Source of the DNA: an uncultured Chitinophagaceae bacterium | Lineage (GTDB): Bacteria; Bacteroidota; Bacteroidia; Chitinophagales; Chitinophagaceae | Direction of reading: 5' to 3' | Length of the DNA stretch: 5,174 bases | NCBI GenBank assembly: GCA_937919945.1 | Contig: CALESY010000066.1 | Coordinates: 1 to 5,174, forward strand | In this document: piece by piece, positions 1 to 5,151 of the stretch | Layout of the letters: every line of letters begins with the position of its first letter | Numbering within the stretch: position 1 is the stretch's first letter | The notes under the pieces: model-generated | Told to the model about the DNA's origin: nothing | Seen by the model: only the letters and a program-made list of their open reading frames with translations | Databases searched by the model: none | Program-made: the position numbers and the translations under genes

Positions 1-2
1 AA

Positions 3-626
3 GCACCCGCAGAAGAAAAAGCCCGTTTCTTCAGAAAGACAAAAGAAATAGCCAAGCAAGGTGCCGGCAAAAATGCACGCGGCAGCCGCGGTGATTTTGA
101 AAGCCGTATCAATTTACTACCGCGTGATATTCAAAAAGGGTTAGCGAGCAAATCGCTGCAATCAGTGGACATCAGCTATTATGCTGTCAAGGATATTACT
201 AACAGCAAAGTGGTAAAAATGCTGCGCGATGATGATAATAAATCAGTGGGCTATACCAATATCAGTTCTGCCAAACTGGAGAAAGGGGCATTCTTCCTGT
301 TACATGCCATCCGTCTGATGTACGGCGTAGCAGACCAGGGGGCAGGCTCACCACTGAATGTCAACTTTTCCATTACCCCCGATTTTATCCGTAACGGTGA
401 ATTTGAATTTAAAGCTAATGGTGCAGTGCTGATACCCAATACCTCATTGGAAGTATTCAATACCAAAGGGAATAACAAACTGGTAGAAGGCACGTATGTT
501 TTGGATAACCCCAAGCTGATACGTGACCAGCAAACCATCGAGTTCAACCTTGAATGGGGAACGAACGCACCGCAACATGCTTACCTGAAAGTAGTGCTGA
601 TCGGTACGACCGTTGTAAAAGCATAG
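3..626 (+). CDS. Beta-rich protein, 5'-truncated by window edge; candidate major capsid (jelly-roll) protein
   Basis: The reading frame is open from the first complete codon (base 3) to the TAG at 624-626, giving 207 visible residues. The 54 codons before the GTG at 165 contain no stop and no ATG and translate into sensible protein, so the true start lies outside the window and the GTG is just an internal valine. The visible N-terminus is basic and Gly/Ala-rich (residues 1-30), then comes an L-P-R-D-I-Q-K-G segment (39-46) and a helix-like K-L-E-K-G-A-F-F-L-L-H stretch. The last 100 residues are alternating short beta strands with turns, including G-T-Y-V-L-D-N-P-K-L-I and the terminal strand Y-L-K-V-V-L-I-G-T. 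Such strand-turn patterns fit a jelly-roll or beta-sandwich. From memory, it resembles unnamed Bacteroidota proteins next to phage-like genes, but I cannot name the family. Its size and first position before smaller beta proteins suggest a major capsid protein. That role is inference. Confidence 0.85.
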   Translation, partial: APAEEKARFFRKTKEIAKQGAGKNARGSRGDFESRINLLPRDIQKGLASKSLQSVDISYYAVKDITNSKVVKMLRDDDNKSVGYTNISSAKLEKGAFFLLHAIRLMYGVADQGAGSPLNVNFSITPDFIRNGEFEFKANGAVLIPNTSLEVFNTKGNNKLVEGTYVLDNPKLIRDQQTIEFNLEWGTNAPQHAYLKVVLIGTTVVKA

Positions 627-669
627 GTAGTATGCCATAAGGGCTATTCATATTTCAAAGGACACCACA

Positions 670-682
670 GAACGTTCGATCG
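670..682. promoter_or_regulatory. Overlapping small palindromes just before the GTG start
   Basis: GAACGTTC (670-677) is an 8-base palindrome and CGATCG (677-682) a 6-base one. They sit immediately before the GTG of the first trio gene, in the longest gap of the window (55 bases). They could be an operator-like element, but short palindromes occur often by chance and I see no second copy. Confidence 0.2.
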
Positions 683-1146
683 TGAAGAATAATAAATTTC
701 AACGCATTCGTTTGCGCGTATCATCAGCGGGAGAAACCATCCGCTTCAATGCAGTCTGCGACAGGGGCTTTCGTACCATCAAAGGTATTTTCGTATCGCT
801 ACCGCAGGATAAAGCGGTGCAGGGTGCTATGCTTGGCTTCAGGTTAAACAATGTGGAAGTATTGGATGACGGGCATGAGGTAAAAAACCTCACGGCTACC
901 AATAGTGTCGCGCCGAACAATAAGTTCTTTCTGTTTCCTGAAAAAATCGAAGCGGCAGGTGGTAGTATGGAAGGTCGTTATACGGACGGCAGCAAATACC
1001 CTTTATTGGTGGATAACGGAGAGGATAGCGGCGTGTTTGACCCCGGCAAGGTCAATTTCAAAACCCTTGCCGGGTATACAACCAATCCTTTTGGTGTGGT
1101 ATTTCCTTATGATGTCATCATCAATATCTGGCTTACCAACGACTAG
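682..1146 (+). CDS. Small beta-rich protein, paralogue A of a tandem trio; candidate minor structural protein
   Basis: A 154-residue protein without signal peptide or membrane segment, predicted here as almost all beta. Landmarks: L-R-V-S (11-14), F-N-A (22-24), I-K-G-I (33-36), G-F-R-L-N-N (52-57), D-D-G-H-E (62-66), M-E-G-R-Y-T-D (96-102) and the closing strand F-P-Y-D-V-I-I-N-I-W-L (141-151). The same landmarks occur in the same order in the next gene, showing tandem duplication. The GTG start is chosen because the frame has no ATG between its upstream stop (628-630) and here, and because the distance to L-R-V-S then matches the ATG-started paralogue within one residue. An AAAGGA at 657-662 lies about 20 bases upstream, too far for a normal ribosome site. 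It follows the first gene by 55 bases and precedes the next by 5. It is unrecognised as a named family. A minor capsid, penton or spike role is inferred from context only. Confidence 0.82.
   Translation: MKNNKFQRIRLRVSSAGETIRFNAVCDRGFRTIKGIFVSLPQDKAVQGAMLGFRLNNVEVLDDGHEVKNLTATNSVAPNNKFFLFPEKIEAAGGSMEGRYTDGSKYPLLVDNGEDSGVFDPGKVNFKTLAGYTTNPFGVVFPYDVIINIWLTND
1042..1074. repeat. Perfect 10-bp inverted repeat inside a coding region
   Basis: CCCGGCAAGG at 1042-1051 and CCTTGCCGGG at 1065-1074 are exact reverse complements with a 13-base spacer. In RNA or single-stranded DNA they would form a strong GC-rich hairpin. It lies within the first trio paralogue (codons for residues 121-131), with no T-run afterwards, so it does not look like an intrinsic terminator. 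Confidence 0.75.
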
Positions 1147-1151
1147 CAACT

Positions 1152-1751
1152 ATGACAAGAGGGTTCAGGTATCAGCAGGTCAGCCTGCGTATCAGTGAAA
1201 GCGGCCAGCGTGTATACTTCAACGCCGAAAGCCATAAAGACTATACACTGCTCAAAGGCATCAGCCTGTCGGTGGGTTATGAAGCTGCATTGTTCGGCAG
1301 CACCTTCGGTTTTCGGGTGAACGAGAAAAAAATACTCGATGAGAGCCATGAGGCGCACTTACTGGTATTCGGGAATGATGTACCACACAATCAACGTATG
1401 TTATTCTTTGAGACACCCGTTCCGATACATGCTTCCAAACTGGAAGGTATTTATACCGACAGTGCGTTGCAGGCTTTGCTGGGTAATACCAGTTACAGCC
1501 CGGGTGGTGGCGTGATACCACCAGCGGATGTGAATGTCAAGAAAACCTTTGTTTCGGGTAAAGACATTGTTTCCTACAGCCGTGTCATCGCAGATGCGGT
1601 GCTGGTGTCAGATAATGCCGGCGTAATTGTTGGCGGAGGCGGGTTGGGTACCGGGCCTGTAGCCGGGTCACCCGACCCTACCAACCCTTCTAACCCGCTG
1701 TCAGTGTATTACCCTTATGATGTACGCATAACCATGTATTTATCCGTATAG
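1152..1751 (+). CDS. Small beta-rich protein, paralogue B with Gly-rich insertion; candidate spike or minor structural protein
   Basis: A 199-residue protein clearly paralogous to the preceding gene product: L-R-I-S (12-15), F-N-A (23-25), L-K-G-I (34-37), G-F-R-V-N (53-57), D-E-S-H-E (63-67), L-E-G-I-Y-T-D (97-103) and the closing Y-P-Y-D-V-R-I-T-M-Y-L (187-197) match in order and spacing. It is about 45 residues longer because of an insertion between the E-G-x-Y-T-D motif and the last strand (roughly residues 113-185), which ends in a flexible glycine run (V-G-G-G-G-L-G-T-G, 160-168) and a Pro/Ser/Asn linker. Such an insertion looks like an extended surface loop or an inserted subdomain. 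The ATG lies 5 bases after the previous stop, and the stop lies 2 bases before the next ATG, so the trio is surely co-transcribed. Family not recognised. A surface-exposed spike or vertex protein is a guess from the loop. Confidence 0.85.
   Translation: MTRGFRYQQVSLRISESGQRVYFNAESHKDYTLLKGISLSVGYEAALFGSTFGFRVNEKKILDESHEAHLLVFGNDVPHNQRMLFFETPVPIHASKLEGIYTDSALQALLGNTSYSPGGGVIPPADVNVKKTFVSGKDIVSYSRVIADAVLVSDNAGVIVGGGGLGTGPVAGSPDPTNPSNPLSVYYPYDVRITMYLSV
1505..1523. repeat. Short 6-bp inverted repeat
   Basis: TGGTGG (1505-1510) and CCACCA (1518-1523) are complementary across a 7-base loop, inside the insertion region of the second paralogue. The stem is short and the codons (Gly-Gly-Val-Ile-Pro-Pro) may explain it by chance, so its meaning is uncertain. 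Confidence 0.35.
1641..1687. repeat. GC-rich 7-bp inverted repeat around the Gly-rich linker
   Basis: GGGTTGG (1641-1647) is complementary to CCAACCC (1681-1687), enclosing a GC-rich interior with a further small CGGGT/ACCCG symmetry (1664-1668 and 1670-1674). The region encodes the glycine and Pro/Ser linker, so the base composition is largely set by the residues. Folding is possible but not shown. Confidence 0.3.
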
Positions 1752-1753
1752 CT

Positions 1754-2182
1754 ATGAACAAGACAAGAGTCATACACTATCCTGTACAATGTATCGTTCG
1801 CCAGCCGCTCACGCCGGTCAACATATACACGGTATTGCCGGGGCATATCCGCAAAGTGGTCGGTGTAAAAGCCGTCCATTCGGTAGGCGTGCAATTAATG
1901 AGTACCGATAGCTACCTGCCGGTGATAGGTTACCTCTCACTGGAGTTCAATAACCGTCAGTATCATATTGGCCATATAGATGTGCCTTTTGATAACCGTG
2001 CTGAAGCCAGCGATGCCTACCTCGACACTTCGATAGATATAGTCCCGGGCAGCCTGTTGAGCGGTCATTATGAAAACAAGGTTTTTACAGGAACGGACTA
2101 CCAACGTGCAAACGGAACGGTAACGGACAAGTGGAGCAACTATATCGTAACGATTTATCTCAAAGCCCTATCGGATGATTAA
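1754..2182 (+). CDS. Small beta-rich protein, divergent paralogue C; candidate minor structural protein
   Basis: A 142-residue, beta-rich, soluble protein. It keeps the skeleton of the two preceding proteins in weaker form: K-V-V-G-V-K (34-39) in place of x-L-K-G-I, G-Y-L-S-L-E-F-N-N (59-67) in place of G-F-R-x-N, L-S-G-H-Y-E-N-K (102-109) in place of L-E-G-x-Y-T-D, and N-Y-I-V-T-I-Y-L (129-136) in place of Y-D-V-x-I-x-x-Y-L. I read it as the third, most diverged copy. It lacks the glycine-rich insertion. The ATG is 2 bases after the previous stop, and its own stop overlaps the following start by 8 bases (2175-2182), a translational-coupling arrangement. No catalytic motif is visible. The Asp/Asn-rich loop around 75-95 could bind a metal, but nothing shows it. 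Function unknown, with a structural role inferred from position. Confidence 0.82.
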   Translation: MNKTRVIHYPVQCIVRQPLTPVNIYTVLPGHIRKVVGVKAVHSVGVQLMSTDSYLPVIGYLSLEFNNRQYHIGHIDVPFDNRAEASDAYLDTSIDIVPGSLLSGHYENKVFTGTDYQRANGTVTDKWSNYIVTIYLKALSDD

Positions 2183-2519
2183 CACAGAAGACTATGCAGA
2201 ACGGCAGATGCGGAGAAGGGGGATGGAAATTGCCTATGCCAGGATATTACCGATAGTCGTACGGCGCATTACCGATAGTAACGGTAACGTACTGGTCAAC
2301 AGTATTGAGTTTGATGCGTATAACCAGTATTGGTATCTGGTCAACGCATACGAACTGCCCATCGGTACACGCATTACCAGTGATACCCATGTCGCGCTGC
2401 TGGAAATACATAGCAATGATACGATGGAGGAGTTCAGCGGAAAAATAAAGATACAGTTACCTGCTTCTTTTACTGGCCATATATGCCAGGCATTGTTTTA
2501 TCAGGTACTGGTTAAATAA
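2175..2519 (+). CDS. Small beta-rich protein of unknown function
   Basis: A 114-residue protein with a charged, probably helical N-terminus (residues 1-20, including R-R-R-G) followed by alternating hydrophobic strands rich in Tyr, Ile and Val (21-80), and closing with the strand A-L-F-Y-Q-V-L-V-K (106-114). It starts inside the last three codons of the previous gene (8-base overlap in another frame), so its translation is probably coupled. It does not show the G-F-R-x-N or E-G-x-Y-T-D landmarks of the trio, although a protein ending in a hydrophobic strand is a shared trait of all five proteins in this half of the window. No membrane segment, signal peptide or enzyme motif is seen. It could be a small capsid-associated or cement-like protein if the block is viral. 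That is inference. Confidence 0.78.
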   Translation: MINTEDYAERQMRRRGMEIAYARILPIVVRRITDSNGNVLVNSIEFDAYNQYWYLVNAYELPIGTRITSDTHVALLEIHSNDTMEEFSGKIKIQLPASFTGHICQALFYQVLVK

Positions 2520-2545
2520 AAATCATTCAAAAGCATTACAAGAAC

Positions 2546-3442
2546 ATGGCACAAAGTGATTTCCCCGAACTGCGCGCGCTCTTTGATAAGAACCGTGAAG
2601 TAGTCAAAATGCTCAAAGGAGAAAAAAACCTCTCTGATAAGCAGATTGGTTTTACGGCTGTATACAATAAGCTGGGTAAAAAGATTGCAGAGAGTAAGGA
2701 TAAAACCTCTTTAACGGCTTTTACAACCGTCATCTGCGGACGCTATCAGGTATGCCAGCCCGACAGTATTACCGTCACATGGCATAACAGTGAGACGGGT
2801 GAAAAACTTTTTGAACACACGTTTGCAGTCGGCAAGCTACAGCGGGATGAAGAACCTGCGATGCGGGTCATACCCATGCAGATGCAGCCATCCGGCTTTC
2901 AGGGCTTAGGCGAAGCCGATGTCAATAACCTCGTTGAAAAACGGCTCACCGAAATGCGCCAACGAGAGGAATACGAACGGCTGCGCGAAGAGAACCAAAA
3001 AATGCAACACCAGATTAGCGAACTGGAAATACGCAACGCAGACCTGAAGCATGACATCGCCGCCAAAGAAACCACAGAGAGTTATATGCGCATACTGGGT
3101 ATGGCACTACCGGGTATATCCAAATTTTTCGGGGGTGCAGGCATACTCAGTATGCTGGCAGGCACGGAAGAAAAAGAGCCAGTTGTTCCGCAGGCGTTGG
3201 ATGCCGCCACAGAACGCCCAGTTCAAGAACCCAAAGATGAGCGCGAGCAGATGATAGGGATGTTACGCGACTATATGACTGAAGAACTGAGCCAACAAGA
3301 GATAGCTACCCTATACCTGCTTTTTGTAGAAATACAAAAAGATAAAACACTGATTCAAAAAATACTCAACCAAATAACAGCCGACAATGAAATTACCCAT
3401 ACTGAATACAAAAACGACAACAGGGCAAAAGCAACAAGTTGA
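2546..3442 (+). CDS. Coiled-coil protein with central hydrophobic segment; unknown, candidate scaffold or membrane-associated structural protein
   Basis: A 298-residue protein with four parts. Residues 1-60 are charged and partly helical. Residues 61-110 are beta-like (G-R-Y-Q-V-C, S-I-T-V-T-W, followed by H-T-F-A-V-G). Residues 124-177 are a long, highly charged Glu/Arg/Gln-rich heptad-like stretch, probably a parallel coiled coil. Residues 182-206 are a Gly/Ala/Met/Leu/Phe-rich segment with only one charge (K193), which may be a membrane-inserting or amphipathic element. The remainder is acidic linker (207-235) followed by a helical region (236-280). The ATG is 26 bases after the previous stop, with no Shine-Dalgarno in the A-rich leader. 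The last 18 codons overlap the next gene, and this tail is hydrophilic and low in complexity. I do not recognise the family. Coiled coil plus hydrophobic patch would suit a scaffold or tape-like protein linking a shell to a membrane. This is inference. Confidence 0.85.
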   Translation: MAQSDFPELRALFDKNREVVKMLKGEKNLSDKQIGFTAVYNKLGKKIAESKDKTSLTAFTTVICGRYQVCQPDSITVTWHNSETGEKLFEHTFAVGKLQRDEEPAMRVIPMQMQPSGFQGLGEADVNNLVEKRLTEMRQREEYERLREENQKMQHQISELEIRNADLKHDIAAKETTESYMRILGMALPGISKFFGGAGILSMLAGTEEKEPVVPQALDAATERPVQEPKDEREQMIGMLRDYMTEELSQQEIATLYLLFVEIQKDKTLIQKILNQITADNEITHTEYKNDNRAKATS

Positions 3443-3602
3443 TATTACCATACGGGTGGGAGCGGACAGTAAAGAAGAAGCGATCGCTATGCAGGAAGCT
3501 ATCCAGAGTTTCGTACAGCATTTTTCGTTGAAAGAAATGCAATCTGCCGCACGCAAGCTACAGACGCCGAGTAACCGCAGCATGATTAAAACTTTTCTGT
3601 AG
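3387..3602 (+). CDS. Small alpha/beta protein of unknown function
   Basis: A 71-residue protein beginning with a polar Thr/Lys/Gln-rich segment, then a strand V-D-I-T-I-R-V (18-24) and two charged helices rich in Ala, Glu, Gln and Lys (about 28-60). No membrane segment or signal. The ATG at 3387 places 56 bases inside the end of the coiled-coil gene in another frame, which is long for this cluster. The next in-frame candidates are a GTG near 3456 and an ATG near 3489, which would remove the strand, so I prefer 3387. The stop TAG at 3600-3602 abuts directly on the ATG of the next gene, implying coupled translation. No family recognised. Small helical proteins like this are commonly chaperone-like or structural accessories, but nothing in the sequence shows which. 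Confidence 0.7.
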   Translation: MKLPILNTKTTTGQKQQVDITIRVGADSKEEAIAMQEAIQSFVQHFSLKEMQSAARKLQTPSNRSMIKTFL

Positions 3603-4139
3603 ATGCCGGAGAAAGGGGCAAAGCTACAGGAGCAGTTATTGCAGAACCTGCCGATGATATTGCTGGCAGGCGGGGCAGTATACCTCGCATCAAAAATACT
3701 CAAGGGTGCAGGTCATACGGCTGATGAGATAGCACAGGCATTGCAGTTGAAAAAATCAGATGAACAAGTGAAGAGTGAAAAGCAATCACGGGAAGCCATC
3801 GAACGCTATGTCAATGAAGTGCCGCAAAAACAAAAGCCGACGAGACCGGCAGGTTTTTGGGCGCAACTGGCAGAACGTATTTACCGGGATACACAATACA
3901 GTTCGGTCGGCGATGCGCATGAAGATGCCAGATACTGTATGACCTATGTTGGTAATGATGCGGACTTTGCCTTGTTGTATAAATACTATGGCAGGCGGCA
4001 GGAGACCTGGTTCGGTCTCTTCCCCGATGGCGGACCCAAAGACCTCATACAAACGATTGTGTCTAACCTGAATAAGGCGCAGAAGCAATCCATTAATAAA
4101 CACTATGCCCGCAAAGGCGTTGCCATACGATTTATATAA
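3603..4139 (+). CDS. Membrane-anchored protein with helical C-terminal domain
   Basis: A 178-residue protein. Residues 15-30 (centred on P-M-I-L-L-A-G-G-A-V-Y-L-A) form one hydrophobic segment near the N-terminus, short but long enough for a membrane anchor, with flanking lysines on both sides. A charged Lys/Glu/Gln linker follows (40-80). The C-terminal part (84-178) is a compact helical-looking domain with landmarks F-W-A-Q-L-A-E-R-I-Y (85-94), H-E-D-A-R (106-110), N-D-A-D-F-A-L-L-Y (118-126), Y-Y-G-R-R (128-132) and a closing I-N-K-H-Y-A-R-K-G-V (164-173). From memory this pattern recalls uncharacterised Bacteroidota proteins with annexin-like repeats of the form D-E-x-A-I-Y ... D-x-x-x-L ... 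F-G-x-R, but I could not verify that. The ATG begins immediately after the previous TAG. Its membrane anchor pairs it with the wall-binding protein that follows. Function unknown. Confidence 0.83.
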   Translation: MPEKGAKLQEQLLQNLPMILLAGGAVYLASKILKGAGHTADEIAQALQLKKSDEQVKSEKQSREAIERYVNEVPQKQKPTRPAGFWAQLAERIYRDTQYSSVGDAHEDARYCMTYVGNDADFALLYKYYGRRQETWFGLFPDGGPKDLIQTIVSNLNKAQKQSINKHYARKGVAIRFI

Positions 4140-4145
4140 ACAGGC

Positions 4146-4164
4146 ATTTGTAAAAAAAACAAAT
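4146..4164. repeat. A-tract with flanking 6-bp inverted repeat in the gap before the wall-binding gene
   Basis: ATTTGT (4146-4151) and ACAAAT (4159-4164) flank a run of seven A bases. This is the only symmetric element in the 45-base gap between the two membrane-protein genes. It is weak and AT-rich. It could be a protein-binding or mRNA element, or chance. No promoter or terminator hallmark is clear here. Confidence 0.3.
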
Positions 4165-4184
4165 AGCATATAAAACAGCAAAGA

Positions 4185-4859
4185 TTGGATACGGTCATAA
4201 CAGCAGCCAAAGCGCAGGTAAAAAAAGACAACACGGTCTTATATGTCGTGTATGCAGCAGCGGCTTATTTCGGTTTGCAATATTTGCTCAAACCGAAGCG
4301 GGCAGCAGCGATGGTCGTACCGTCACCTGCACATGAAGTAGTGGTTAATGATACACCAAGCACCTACCCAGTGCCGCAACCTGCAAATATAGGTAAGCAA
4401 GTGCCGGCGACAACCGCTTACATGGGCGAGTCTTTTCCGTTGCGTAAAGGTATGAGGGGGCAACGCATCAAAATACTACAGCAAAAATTAGGTATCACTG
4501 CCGATGGTATGTTCGGCAGCGGGACGGAAGCGGCACTATTGCAGCAATACCGTATGCGTACCGTTAGCGAGGTGCAATACCGTCAAATACTGCAAGTTGC
4601 CAAGACGGCTACCCCTACGGTAAGCACCCGTACTGCTTCCACAACGGTATTAAAGAAAGGCAGCAAAGGGGCAGATGTGTTTCGATTACAGCAATGGCTG
4701 GGTTTTAAAGACAAACGCATTGCCCGCAGGGGTGAGCCGGTAGCAGATGGTGATTTCGGGACACAAACACAAACGGCTTTGCTGCAAAAAACAGGCCGTG
4801 TATGGATCAGTATAACAAGCCTGAACGAATACATACAAAAAGCCCGAACGGCCAGATAG
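4185..4859 (+). CDS. Membrane-anchored protein with two peptidoglycan-binding (PG_binding_1-type) repeats
   Basis: A 224-residue protein. Residues 17-35 are a hydrophobic Ala/Tyr/Val/Leu span, flanked by Lys on both sides, followed by a Pro/Thr/Val-rich linker (45-80). Two repeats follow. The first (about 85-135) has L-R-K-G-M-R-G, I-K-I-L-Q-Q-K-L-G, D-G-M-F-G and T-E-A-A-L-L. The second (about 155-216) has L-K-K-G-S-K-G, V-F-R-L-Q-Q-W-L-G, D-G-D-F-G and T-Q-T-A-L-L. This pattern is diagnostic of the peptidoglycan-binding domain found in amidases and other cell-wall enzymes. No catalytic domain is present, so it binds but does not itself cut. The frame opens at 4167 after a stop at 4164-4166 and contains no ATG before the membrane span, so TTG at 4185 is the best start. 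In a viral setting it would anchor a membrane or vertex to the wall during entry or release. In a cell it would be a tether. Role inferred. Confidence 0.88.
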   Translation: MDTVITAAKAQVKKDNTVLYVVYAAAAYFGLQYLLKPKRAAAMVVPSPAHEVVVNDTPSTYPVPQPANIGKQVPATTAYMGESFPLRKGMRGQRIKILQQKLGITADGMFGSGTEAALLQQYRMRTVSEVQYRQILQVAKTATPTVSTRTASTTVLKKGSKGADVFRLQQWLGFKDKRIARRGEPVADGDFGTQTQTALLQKTGRVWISITSLNEYIQKARTAR

Positions 4860-4908
4860 TAAACTATACAATCATTTGACAAACAATACGCGGGATAAAC
4901 AATAAAAA

Positions 4909-5151
4909 ATGGCTGCATTTTCACTCCGATCACAACGCACTGGTCAGTTGAAGTTTTTTAGTCTGCTTGAAATCCTCCAACTGCTGGGTGATACCGTCAA
5001 TGATGAGATATGGCTGCCGGGACAGGAGGATGTATTTAACCTCTCGAGCTTCCAAGAAATAAACGGTGGCGGGTCAATCGGTCATCAAGCGAACTGGCAT
5101 ACAAAAAATTTTTCACAGTTGCAGGGACAGTCTGTGGGGGTGTTAAAATAA
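4909..5151 (+). CDS. Small protein of unknown function, possibly continuing in another frame
   Basis: An 80-residue reading frame opening with ATG, 49 bases after the previous stop, in an A-rich leader typical of this cluster. It begins with a basic segment (R-S-Q-R, residues 7-10), continues with an amphipathic helix-like L-K-F-F-S-L-L-E-I-L-Q-L-L-G (14-27), an acidic stretch with I-W-L-P-G-Q-E-D (34-41), and a Gly/Gln/Asn-rich end. No membrane span, signal or catalytic motif. The stop at 5149-5151 is followed, in the -1 frame, by an open stretch reading I-T-A-G-T-T-R-A-D to the window end, so the true product might be longer if a base is missing or if frameshifting occurs near the G5 or A4 runs (5136-5148). 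It is also possible that it simply ends here. The family is not recognised, and confidence in it as a gene is moderate, based on strand, position and spacing. Confidence 0.6.
   Translation: MAAFSLRSQRTGQLKFFSLLEILQLLGDTVNDEIWLPGQEDVFNLSSFQEINGGGSIGHQANWHTKNFSQLQGQSVGVLK

Noticed and set aside
165..626. GTG at 165 as the start of the first gene
   Set aside because: The same frame is open and protein-like back to base 3 with no stop, so the GTG is internal and the start lies outside the window.
1042..1074. The hairpin as an intrinsic terminator
   Set aside because: It is inside an intact gene and is followed by TATACA, not a T-run.
905..1198. Plus-strand 97-codon frame across the junction of the first two trio genes
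   Set aside because: It overlaps two paralogous genes whose shared motifs confirm their own frames.
3311..3703. Minus-strand 130-codon reading frame
   Set aside because: It lies opposite three well-supported plus-strand genes, is rich in Cys/Ser/Phe as expected of antisense translation, and has no independent support.
3786..4181. Minus-strand 131-codon reading frame
   Set aside because: Antisense shadow of the membrane-anchored helical protein; no motif or conserved composition.
4185..4859. The peptidoglycan-binding protein as a lysin
   Set aside because: All of its length is explained by a membrane span, a linker and two binding repeats; no catalytic residues or domain are seen.
4876..4904. 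TTGACA at 4876-4881 as a promoter -35 box for the last gene
   Set aside because: There is no convincing -10 at proper spacing before the ATG at 4909, and no Bacteroidota-type TAnnTTTG box; probably chance in AT-rich DNA.
4583..4933. Minus-strand 116-codon reading frame
   Set aside because: Opposite the second peptidoglycan-binding repeat, which is a firm plus-strand call.
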